A DNA stretch of 64,000 bases from Aplectana chamaeleonis (Eukaryota; Nematoda; Chromadorea; Rhabditida; Cosmocercidae): NCBI GenBank assembly GCA_029168955.1, contig JAPDOI010000711.1:62001-126000 (forward strand). The letters are read 5' to 3'. This document shows positions 19,462 to 27,865 of this stretch, piece by piece. Each line of letters begins with the position of its first letter. The stretch's first letter is position 1. The notes under the pieces are model-generated. The model made no database searches. It was not told the DNA's origin and saw only the letters and a list, made by a program, of their open reading frames with translations. The position numbers and the translations under genes were made by a program.

Positions 19462-20581
19462 GTGTCGAACACATTCTTTTTGATTGCTAAAAAGCCGTGT
19501 GTGTTTCTTGTGTTTCTTCCCCCTGAAACACGAGGGGATATCCTCGTGTGGGATAGAGTGGATTATTGTGAAGTGAATTCCAGCAACTTTACTGTAATAA
19601 TGTTGTCATCCGCTTTTCTGAAGAAAAACGATGGTAAAACACTGCTGCTATACCCTCCTATCAGTTCTCTACCACAGAGAAAGGGGTAAATGCCAAAAGT
19701 AAGCCATTTCTCATCGTTTTGATTCATACAAAACGAGAATATTATGGTTACGGAAAAGTTTTCATTGTCCATTCCATAGCCATCGATGCTAAACCCGGCG
19801 GGGACACCTTTGTGCTAAGAGGAAGATGTGTGAACTACCCCAGGTTTCGCATCAGTGTAGTTACCATTTTTGTAAATATTGTCACTTCATTGTGCCTATC
19901 TCATGTGCAGGTGAATTTATGGGTTTTCGTTATTACCGGTACAGTAGGATCTTTTTCTAGAGCATTTTTGCGAATGGCGTTTTACAAACTCCTCGGCCAA
20001 GACATCGAGAAACTTGACGAAACTTCAGTATGTTACAGAGTATCAGAAGCCTTCCTTAACACATGCACAAGCTTCAGTTCTGCATGGGCAGTTCTTGAAT
20101 ATGAGATTTATTCGCGTTTCCGTGGTAATATTTCAAATGAGGGCTATTCTCTCAAAACATGGCTAATACGATTTCAAACGCATAGCAGTTATCCGCCATT
20201 AGAAGATATTCTGAATCGTAGTATAAACTTGTAAGAAAACAATCTCTATCAAGATTTTTCTGAAGATTTTCTGAAGACCGAAAACTAAACGGATTATGGC
20301 ATATTTTTTGAAAATGTACCCCTACAAAACTAATTGCTCTAAAACCCATCTTTATGGGCTTTGACAAAGTACACCTGTCACACGAATTTGGCCATTTTTC
20401 GTTCACGTCTAAGAGATACGTGGTAGGGGCGAAATTGCATAATTTCATTTCGAATTCATTCCCAGAAAAATTCTGGCAGAGATTATCTTCTCACAAAGTA
20501 ATACAACGATTCAGAAGAGCTTCTCATGAAGATTATTTGTTACGGGTTTGGGATATTAATATCTATGTTTCGAGGGTATAG
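19462..20581 (+). other. Cluster of unidentified reading frames (19462-19689, 19719-20234, 20354-20581)
   Basis: I do not recognise this. The central frame (171 codons) looks protein-like: two hydrophobic stretches (ISVVTIFVNIVTSLCLS and LWVFVITGTVGSF) followed by a polar part (DIEKLDETSVCYRVSEAF, then AWAVLEYEIYSRF). It runs into a good donor-like CTTGTAAG at its stop. The last frame ends SHEDYLLRVWDINI. The three are in different frames and could be exons of one decayed gene. They could come from a nematode multi-pass chemoreceptor or be cargo or transposase remnants of element iii. None of this is established. Confidence 0.35.
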
Positions 20582-20589
20582 TTCTATTT

Positions 20590-21340
20590 TGAAATTTCAC
20601 AGGGCAATTGTGAATAAATTCCATATTTGAAAACTGCTCACTCAAAAATTAAACTTGTGTGTGTGAAGCAAGGCATGTGATAACCCATAACATACTAAAG
20701 TCTCATCAAGTATCGCTAAGCCCAGGCCCGGAAATGTATGAAAACAGTATCCGCCAAAAGGTCATGTCATTAGATCTATGACCGCTACTGTGTGTAATAC
20801 TTATTTCCTTGGATGTTATTCATGCATATAGGTGATGCAATGCTAATGCAATAGGTGCTGTACGTGATCTTATGGCGAGTGCTACCGTTAGGTTAATATG
20901 GAGCTGTGGAGATAGGTAGGATAGGGAGAATGAATAGGTGACAACTGGGAAAGGTGTCTCTTGACTTCTGGGGAAGGTGTCTCTGTATAAAACTATACTC
21001 TGTGATCGAGATGAGATACTCATGGTATCTGTGAAAGATTTTCAAACCTGTAAATGTCTTTGTTTCTGTAGTATAGTTTTTTCTCATACTTTTTCACTTT
21101 TCTTTGTTGTTTGTTTTGTGTATTAGAAGTTACCCATGTTTGTTTAATGTGTGGTTGTGTACCTGTATAAGGACAAAGAGGATGAACGAGCTCGCATCGT
21201 ATAGTAAGATCCAATTTAGTGACTGGGGCACGATTAGAGCTCTTTTTTCGAACCGGGGCTAAAAAATTCCAATAACTGCAGCAAAGGAGACGAGGAAACT
21301 TTAGCAAGGCAGGAGAAGTATGGAGAGATTAGACATGACC
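20590..21340. other. Unassigned interior of element iii
   Basis: AT-rich sequence without a supported gene. Minus-strand frames at 20820-21307 have no recognisable motif. Confidence 0.35.
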
Positions 21341-21344
21341 TCCC

Positions 21345-21665
21345 TTGCTAATATACCGTAGCTTTTGAACACCCCTTGCTCTCCGAGGATGACTCCCTTG
21401 CAAAAAAATAGCGAGTCTTTGCAGGCCCCTCGTACTTGGAACAAAGCCCCCCTTGCTCTTCGAGAATGACTCCCTTGCAAAAGATATCGAGTCTTTGCAG
21501 GCCCCTTGTATTTCGAACATAGCCCCCTTGCTAAAATCTACGACTCGATGCTTTGTGAATTTTTCTCCTCTCTTGAAGGCCCATGCAAGGAGCCTGGGAA
21601 CGCCCCTTTTTCACCATCAAGGCAATGACTTAACCCTTGCGCCTGTCCTGCTAGCCGCTTGCTAA
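21345..21665. repeat. Tandem and subterminal CCCTTGC repeats, right end of element iii
   Basis: Two imperfect units of about 90 bp (from about 21367 and 21453) share GATGACTCCCTTGCAAAA/GAATGACTCCCTTGCAAAA and GAGTCTTTGCAGGCCCCT. The CCCTTGC motif occurs about nine times and mirrors the cluster at 13885-14395. Confidence 0.65.
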
Positions 21666-21821
21666 TACCGAATTGCCTGAGTAGGTCCTCTGTGTTTTTT
21701 CTTTTTTTTCTCCATTCTTCTACCTGGTTATCAATTATAATATATTTCACCGACTTCTTGAATATCAAACTCACTTCTTTTTTGAATTTTCATCTTCTCA
21801 AAATAGCGAACATATGATCAA

Positions 21822-21950
21822 TCACTGGTCAAGAGATCGCCGCGTCGATCACACGTGGCACGCACGCAAGCGAGAAGGTAATGATATATGATTACCTACT
21901 CGCTTGCGTACGTGCCACGTGTGTTGGACGCGGCGATCTCTCGACCAGAG
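21822..21950. repeat. Near-perfect 129-bp palindrome
   Basis: GGTCAAGAGATCGCCGCGTC at the left is answered inversely by GACGCGGCGATCTCTCGACC at the right, and CACACGTGGCACGCACGCAAGCGAG is mirrored about the AT-rich centre near 21885. It would form a long hairpin; probably a foldback MITE. Confidence 0.75.
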
Positions 21951-21959
21951 ATCAACGAT

Positions 21960-22500
21960 ACCAAAGCATGGGATTTTCTAGTTAAAGAATTTTGGAAGTC
22001 TACGAGCTTTCAAGTACTGATCTTTTTTCCATGATCGGTAGTTGCAGCAGTCGGATTTAAATTATAATATTCAAGAAGTTACCCAAAAAGTATCAGAACA
22101 ACGTTTGAAATTAAGAATGTTAATTCTAATAAATCTCGAATGATTCAGTTCTGATCGAAATTTCAGATTGCAATGGTTGTTTATCATTACATTAAAGGCA
22201 GCATACACGCTCAAAAATGATAAAAATTTTATGGTATGAATCGAAGGTCTGAAGCTGTTAATATTTAGAGATAACGGAAAAACCGGAAAAAATCATTTGA
22301 AATGAAGGTTTAACGGTTCGTTCTGTATTGGCCCAGAAGTGGACGAGTTGTACCGCATTGGCTGAAATAGCGGAGCTAGCGACAAATTTGTTCGGATAAG
22401 GACGGTAATGTACTCGTACGGCGCTTTCTGAAACGATAACGACCTTAGAAGCGTAAAAAATGAGTCGAAATTACCATAATCGAGCATTGAACATTTGTAT
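21960..22500. other. Unassigned; one TTAA-type foldback terminus
   Basis: At about 22192 ATTAAAGGCAGCATACACGC matches the ends of the foldback elements at 41411-42064 and 54543-55314, so an end of that family is present. Its partner end was not found. Nothing else is supported. Confidence 0.45.
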
Positions 22501-22504
22501 TGAG

Positions 22505-22830
22505 GGGCTTTCGGCGGGTCTACACCTGAAACCAGCTAGTTTGGCCGCTGGCTGCAGGTGTGGACCCGCTGAAAGTCCACATTTTGCAAAGCATGGGTCA
22601 CGAGAGTAGGATATTTGAGTTTATCGGAGTCTATTTACCTTCCATAAAAACTTCCACCGCCTAAGATGGAGGCTGAACCCCGCTACAATATAACGGTTCA
22701 CACCTTTCTCAGGTGTGGTCCAGCCGGAAGTCGACTATTTTGAAAACTAGGAGCTACGAGAGTGGAATATTTGAGTTCAGCGTGGTCGATTTACTCTGTA
22801 CTCAAACTTTCACCGTCTCAGAGTACACAC
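22505..22830 (+). repeat. Hairpin followed by a diverged about 160-bp tandem duplication
   Basis: GGCGGGTCTACACCTG and CAGGTGTGGACCCGCTGAA form a hairpin at 22512-22577. The stretch from GTGTGGACCCGCTGAAAGTC then recurs near 22713 (GTGTGGTCCAGCCGGAAGTC). Both units share ACGAGAGT, GGATATTTGAGTT/GGAATATTTGAGTT and a CTCAAACTTTCACCG-like end. Confidence 0.5.
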
Positions 22831-23079
22831 TTCCGAAGACCACTACACTGATAGCACACTGGTGCTGGGCAAGGCCAACAGCGGCCCATGTTGAACGATT
22901 TTGTAGACCCACAGCATATACGATGCACAGTTTTGGCTCCACCAAACTTCTATAGAGCGAGCCGAGTTGGAAATTCGGCCAACAGGATGGTGTGAAACAA
23001 CTTTCGTACGCCGCTGTAAACATCGGTTGAGCAGGAGCTCCAATTTTTGGGTAGGCGCATACAGCTGTACATGTTTAAA

Positions 23080-23250
23080 AAAAGTGTGATAACTGTCGGG
23101 AGTCGGGCATGCAGATGTCGGGAATTGGTCGAGAAGTTGTCGGGCATTGTCGAGAATCGGGCGAAAAGTTGTCCAGAATTCTCTAGTCTGCGAAAGTTGT
23201 CCTGCATTCGTACGCCTGCAGGACAACTTTTCGTCCGATTCTCGACAACT
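23080..23250. repeat. Subterminal TGTCGAGAAT cluster, right end of element iv
   Basis: Repeated TTGTCGGG/TTGTCGAGAAT/TTGTCCAGAATT units, matching those at 13540-13790 at the left end of the same element. A small inverted repeat around 23203-23235 (AAGTTGTCCTGCA/TGCAGGACAACTT) lies within it. Confidence 0.6.
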
Positions 23251-23533
23251 AGTTTTATCTGAGTAGTAGTGGTATAGCGCGTCGCGAATGTAGGTATGGA
23301 GCTTCGGGAAGGATGGCTCATCTTCGCTGGTCGCGCGCGGCTGCGACGCGGCGTTAGCATCGTAGCGCGCCTGCTGTCCCCTCTCGCACTCTTCATCGGG
23401 GTTGTTGAGACCCCCGACAAACGTAATGATTCTCTGAAAACGTATTTTCGCCTACTTTCCCCTCAATAAGAATTTGGCAGCCCCATTATGCGGATTCTTC
23501 GTAAGCTTTGCACTGCAGTTTCGATATTGCTAC

Positions 23534-23665
23534 AGTAAGGGAAAGAAGCAGTGATAACTATGATATGGGTAGATGAACCAAACATGAGAGTATCAGTATA
23601 TAAACGGTGCTCCATGAATGAACACGTTCATTCCCCATTGTTCTGTTCTGGTTGCCACCATAACT
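23534..23665 (+). repeat. 5' LTR of the Ty3/gypsy element
   Basis: 132 bp, very short for an LTR. It contains GTATATAAACGG (TATA-like) about 70 bp from its start and AATGAACACG where the 3' LTR has AATAAACACG. Confidence 0.92.
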
Positions 23666-23681
23666 GGCGATCAGGGAACTC
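23665..23681 (+). promoter_or_regulatory. Primer-binding site
   Basis: TGGCGATCAGGGAACT abuts the LTR and overlaps its last T. TGG is the complement of the CCA end of a tRNA. The tRNA species cannot be assigned with confidence. Confidence 0.6.
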
Positions 23682-23767
23682 AAGAAGAAGAAGCCGATGA
23701 AGAGACCAATTGGTCACACTGCCAACGATTCGAGGAGGACTGAAGATCTACAAGGGACAGCAAGCCG

Positions 23768-24787
23768 ATGGTGCAGACAGCGACCACGGGTCCGCTCATG
23801 ACAGCGGATCACGGTAGCCTGGAAGCGTACCGTGGCCGTAACCCTGGACCATACGTGCCAGGGACGTCGTGGCGTACCTGGTGGAAGTTGTTCTGCAACT
23901 TCCTCACGCTAAGAAGAGTTGCTGAAGAGAAAGATAAGCGACTAATTCTTCTCCAAGAGATAGGTAACTCTAATTATAAATTGTGAGAATCTTTGTTGCA
24001 GGGCAAGGAACTGGAAGAAGTGGACCTGGCGGAACTGAAGGCAGCCATGGAAAAACACTTCCAGCCGAAGAAGCTGGTCCTGGCAGAACCTTTTGGACTT
24101 ATGTCCAAAGCGCAGAAGCCATGTCAGGCCCTGCACGAATTCTACGCCGAACTTCAGAAATTGGCGAATGGATGCCGATTTGAAGCCATCAAGGACCACA
24201 GGGACGCTATTGTCACTATGGTTTTCATTGGTGGGTTGGTTTCAGTTGAAACGCGTAAAAGGCTTTTAGAGAAGGAGGAGCTTACCTCCAAAGAAGCGCT
24301 GGAACAAGCAGAAGCGTACGAACGGGTTGGTGCAAATGCACCTCATCTGAAGGAAGGACCTCAGCAGCAGCTAGGAGTGGCACAAGTCAGACAAAGACGA
24401 GAGGATAATAAGCGACAGAAGACCGGACGTCCACAGTACCAGGAACGACCGACAACGAAGCCGAGCAAGGGCCCAGCTCGAGAAAAAATGAAGTGTTGGG
24501 TTTGTGGTACGACTGGGCATGCCGGGTATGAATGTTTCAAGAAAGAGAAGGCGTTCTGTAAAGTATGCAAGAAGAAGGGTCATCTACAAACAGCGTGCAG
24601 AAGGTCCATAATGAAGCCTGGAAACAAAGTCTCCCGCCAGGTACACTGGTGTGTGGAGCCTCCTGATAGTTTCGACAGTCAGGCGGATGTGGATTGGCGA
24701 AGAGTGAACGCAGTCAAGAGAAGGAATAGTAAACACTGTCGTGGAACATGTCGGAGTTATCGAATGGGAGGTCGTTCAGTAACTTGA
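23768..24787 (+). CDS. Gag (capsid and nucleocapsid) with one in-frame TGA
   Basis: Opens at ATG 23768. An in-frame TGA at 23984-23986 splits it into 72 and 264+ codons; the frame is unchanged, so a point mutation is the simplest explanation. The capsid part has WRTWWKLFCNFLTL and DKRLILLQEIG, as in Ty3/gypsy gag. Two zinc knuckles follow, CWVCGTTGHAGYEC and CKVCKKKGHLQTAC, both C-x2-C-x4-H-x4-C for RNA packaging. It ends at TGA 24785-24787, followed by C and by open reading in the same frame into protease. Confidence 0.87.
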
Positions 24788-26330
24788 CTGGGCTCCGATT
24801 GTGACCATACCAGCTGCCCACTAGCTGCGACAGGTTCGAGTAGTGGTCACGATTGTAGAGCTGCGAGATGTGCAGTTGGGTTGCACACAGTTGGGTTAAA
24901 GATTGTGAGCTGCCAAGAAAAAGATAAGGTCAACATTGTTGAAGAAACCGACCGCTCAACAGGTAAAGACCAGCGTGAAGTCAACGAACTACCGGTAGAA
25001 GTACCGAGAATGTTGCAGATCAAAATGAATGGACAACCGAGTCGCTTAGAGCTAGATACAGGCGCGTCTATGTCTATAATAGATAAAAAGACGTGGAAAA
25101 AGTTGGGTTGTCCCCAACTGAAGGAAACAGATGTGGCCGCAACTGCTTACAACAATAAGGGAATACAATTTGGAGGGAAAGTGCCGCTTAAAGTGGAATT
25201 TGCAGGGAAAACTGCAGTAATGGACCTCCACGTGTTCAAAGAAGCGACACACTCATTATGTGGTAGAGATATGATACGTGCACTACGTATTGATTGCGGA
25301 CCACACTATGAGAAAGTGAACAAAGTTGAAGAAATGAGTATGGTAGCGATCAAAAAAGAAGTCGTTAGTATATTAACGCAGAATAAGGAGCTGTTCCAAG
25401 GTGGATTAGGAAGATGTACAACCACCAAGGCGGAGCTGAAGTTCAAGAATGACATAGCTACCCCAAAGTTCTTCAGGGCGAGACCAGTGCCAATAGCCTT
25501 AAGGCCAAAAGTAGAGGCCAAACTGGCAGAGCTGGAGAAGAATGGAACGCTCAGAAGAGTGGAGCATACGGAGTGGGCAACACCCCTGGTAGTAGTGCCG
25601 AAACCAGGAGGGAGGATCAGAATATGTGGTGATTACAAAGTCACTGTCAACTCTCAGTTGGACATTAATCAATACCCACTCCCCAAACCGGACGACTTAT
25701 TCCACATGCTGAATGGAGGAAGGAAATTTTCGAAATTGGACCTGTCCGACGCGTATATGCAGGTGGAGCTGCGAGAAGAATACCGCAAGTTCACAACAAT
25801 AAATACTCACAAGGGTCTTTTCGAATACACGAGAGTTCCGTTTGGCATAGCGTCAGCACCGGCGATATTTCAAAGGATAATGGAGACGACTTTGGCCGGC
25901 ATTGAAGGTGTCCTGATATATTTGGACGATATTACAGTGACAGGACCAGATGACACCATACACCTACAGAGACTGGAAAAGGTACTCAAGCGACTGCGAG
26001 AAGCAGGCTTTCGCTTGAAGCGAGAAAAATGTAAATTCCTAAAAACGGAAATGGAATTCCTAGGACATGTCGTAGATGCAACAGGCATCCGACCGTCGCC
26101 GAACAAGTTGAAGGCAATGATAAACATGCCAGAACCGAAGAACCTCAAGGAGGTAGAGTTGTACGTGGGCATGGTGCAGTATTACGGGAAGTTTATACCC
26201 CGTTTAGCAACATTAGCCGCCCCACTAAATAATTTGCGGAGGAAAAATGTACCGTGGAAATGGGGCGAAGAGCAACAAAAAGCTTTCAAGGAAATCAGAG
26301 AGAAGCTTACATCAGCTGACACATTGGCAC
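24788..26330 (+). CDS. Pol N-terminal part: aspartic protease and reverse transcriptase
   Basis: The same frame as gag is open from just after the TGA at 24785; the first ATG-type start is only at 24881 or later. The protease active site is LELDTGASMSIID (about 25050-25090). RT follows: WATPLVVVPKPGGRIRIC, KLDLSDAYMQVEL, FGIASAPAIFQRIME and LIYLDDITVTG (the YLDD catalytic box), then the FLGHVVD connection. At SADTLA the frame enters a foreign insertion at 26331; the natural continuation HYDPDIPVVLATDAS resumes at 27866. Confidence 0.9.
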
Positions 26331-26627
26331 TTTGGTGGCTCTGTGGTATGTAGACGATCGTGGCTTTAAGGTTTATTCACCAAACCAGACGAACCAACTT
26401 AATATACTACAAATCCGCCTTTTATACAGATTTGGGAGGCGGTCCCACAAACAAATAGCATTCGTATATGTAATTATAGATATGTACAAAGGGTGCACCG
26501 CGCTTCGAGCGCCGTCGCGTCTATTACCTATTGCGGCGCGTTAGAGGTACACCCGTAAATCTGAAAGTCACCAGACACCACCTCTCGATACGATGCCTAA
26601 CGGCAGGGTTGTAAATGATGTCTGGGC

Positions 26628-27731
26628 CAGGGGTGTGCGGAAAATTTTTTTCGGTAAATTTTTTACCGAAAGCTTTTACCGAATTTTTTTCTCGGTAAAT
26701 ACGGTAAAAACGGAAAATTCGGTAAAAATTCCGACTTCGACTTTGGTACACATCCTATACGATAGCGCAAGTAAACAATATTATTTATGCATCATTTTTA
26801 AAAGTGCATGAGGATAGTGCAAATAATGAGCGAGTTTTACATATTATACTGAGCTCAATGGCTGAACCCGATCAGCGGGACGTTGATTTTGAGAAAGAGT
26901 AGCATTTTCAAATTTTCTGTCGTCAAGACCTTTTTCTAGTGACTCAAAATTGGGCCAGCTGAGGAAAACATCCTTTCCGGCTCAACTGAGCCAGGAGGAG
27001 CTCACAAGTTTTTATTGGTGGTGCTATGTGGGATGGGGGGAGGGCACTGTGGCGCGATGCACTTGGCCACGCCCATTTCACCGTGCCGCTCTAAATTTGA
27101 GCCTCTACCCGGGGTTTCCCTCTCCTGCCAAAATTAGGGAAGTCGTTGCGGCACGGAAAAATGGGCGTGGCCAAGTGTGATACAACAGTGCCCCCCCCTC
27201 CTCCCACAAGCACCTTATTGATCAGTGAGGAAAAGTGTGGATACGATAATTTCACAATGCAGTCATCCCAGAACTGCGCAGTGGATTCAGAGTTGTGTCC
27301 GGGGGCTCAAAATAATTTTTCCACTTCCTGAAATATCTGCTTCAGGCCTCTGCCGCGTTGCGAACCTGTTCACATTTCTAAATAAAATATGTATTTTTCG
27401 TAGTGGTACATAGCTCGACAAGAAGAAAGCACTTAATAGAAAAAGTGAAGAGATCGTTTGATTATTCAAAAAGTAAGCCACACAGTTTAAAAAAGTAACA
27501 AAAATAAGGATGAAAACGGATATCGTGCCAAGGGCATGCCATAACAGTGGCAATCACGTGAAATACGAGTGAGAAGTAGGCCGAATCGGCGAAAACACCC
27601 ATTTTTTCTTTTCGGTAAAAATTTCGGTAAATTTGAGAAAAATTCGGTAAATCGGTAAATCAAAATTTTCCGAAAAACACCGGTAAATCCGGAAAATCGG
27701 TAAATCGGTAAACGGAAAATGCACACCCCTG
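26628..27731. mobile_element. hAT-type non-autonomous element, 8-bp TSD
   Basis: Ends CAGGGGTGTGCGGAAAAT... and ...TTTTCCGCACACCCCTG-like inverse, flanked by GTCTGGGC at 26620-26627 and 27732-27739. An 8-bp duplication with CAGGGGTG termini indicates the hAT superfamily. Next to each end are many copies of CGGTAAAT/ATTTACCG. The interior holds another inverted-repeat element and no transposase. The same terminus occurs at 61456-62812 and 50941. Confidence 0.85.
27013..27224. mobile_element. Inverted-repeat MITE inside the hAT element
   Basis: The left arm (GGTGGTGCTATGTGGGATGG, then CACTTGGCCACGCCCATTT and CCGTGCCGC) is answered inversely by GCGGCACGGAAAAATGGGCG, GGCCAAGTGTG and CCCACAAGCACC. 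Arms of about 75 bp surround a loop of about 60 bp. It is at the fifth nesting level of MULE copy II. Confidence 0.7.
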
Positions 27732-27865
27732 GTCTGGGCTATGGCTGAACTATACAACTTTATATGACCGGTCTCATTCTGAGCAGAATGCATTACAATT
27801 CCTTTTGTACTATTCTATATATTTTGCCTAAGATATACATCCCCGAGGTTGTGTATCCACAACAG

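Larger units (their letters stand above)
13873..21681. mobile_element. CTCAG-terminal element, family iii, 7.8 kb, nested in family iv
   Basis: Terminal inverted repeats are CTCAGGCAAACTGATATTAG at the left and CTCAGGCAATTCGGTATTAG read inward from the right, about four in five positions alike over 32 bases. TA flanks both ends (13871-13872, 21682-21683). The subterminal regions 13885-14395 and 21345-21665 each carry many copies of CCCTTGCT, in both orientations. It contains the 2A/PHD LINE and several unidentified reading frames at 19.4-20.6 kb. Confidence 0.6.
13521..23263. mobile_element. CTCAG-terminal element, family iv, 9.7 kb with nested insertions
   Basis: The left terminus CTCAGGTAAAACTAGTTGTC matches the inverse of the right terminus (CTCAGATAAAACTAGTTGTC), and similarity continues for about 39 bases with three differences. 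TA flanks both ends (13519-13520 and 23264-23265). Subterminal DNA at both ends is packed with variants of TTGTCGAGAATT (about ten at 13540-13790 and five at 23085-23245). Element iii lies inside it, so the element itself is about 1.9 kb. No transposase is recognised. Confidence 0.7.
26331..27864 (-). mobile_element. Probable solo LTR inserted in pol, itself split by a hAT element; 5-bp TSD
   Basis: GGCAC at 26326-26330 and 27865-27869 is the duplication that cuts the codons for TLA|HYD. Without the hAT it is about 420 bp. On the minus strand it begins TGTTGTGGATAC, has TATAAAAGGCGG near 26425 and AATAAA near 26370, about 40 bp before its end: promoter then poly(A) signal in LTR order. The 5-bp duplication and TGTTG start recall BEL/Pao LTRs. 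The far end reads CCAAA instead of CA, so the identification is tentative. Confidence 0.55.

Noticed and set aside
21367..21540. Direct repeats resembling a CRISPR array
   Set aside because: Two 90-bp units with no regular short spacers, in a nematode genome; they are TE subterminal repeats.
22843..23420. Minus-strand frames of 127 and 156 codons
   Set aside because: They run across the subterminal repeats of element iv and the MULE TIR, so they are unlikely to be coding.
23768..24030. A 38-nt intron removing the first gag TGA (GTAACT...TTGCAG)
   Set aside because: Splicing would throw gag out of frame by two, whereas the unspliced frame continues perfectly after one stop; an intron is unnecessary.
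26593..27793. Small frames in the hAT element as transposase remnants
   Set aside because: Composition follows the CGGTAAAT iterations; no hAT dimerisation or DDE motif is visible.
27764..27865. Start of the second pol frame at 27764
   Set aside because: Those codons come from the inserted LTR; homology to RNase H begins at HYDPD at 27866.
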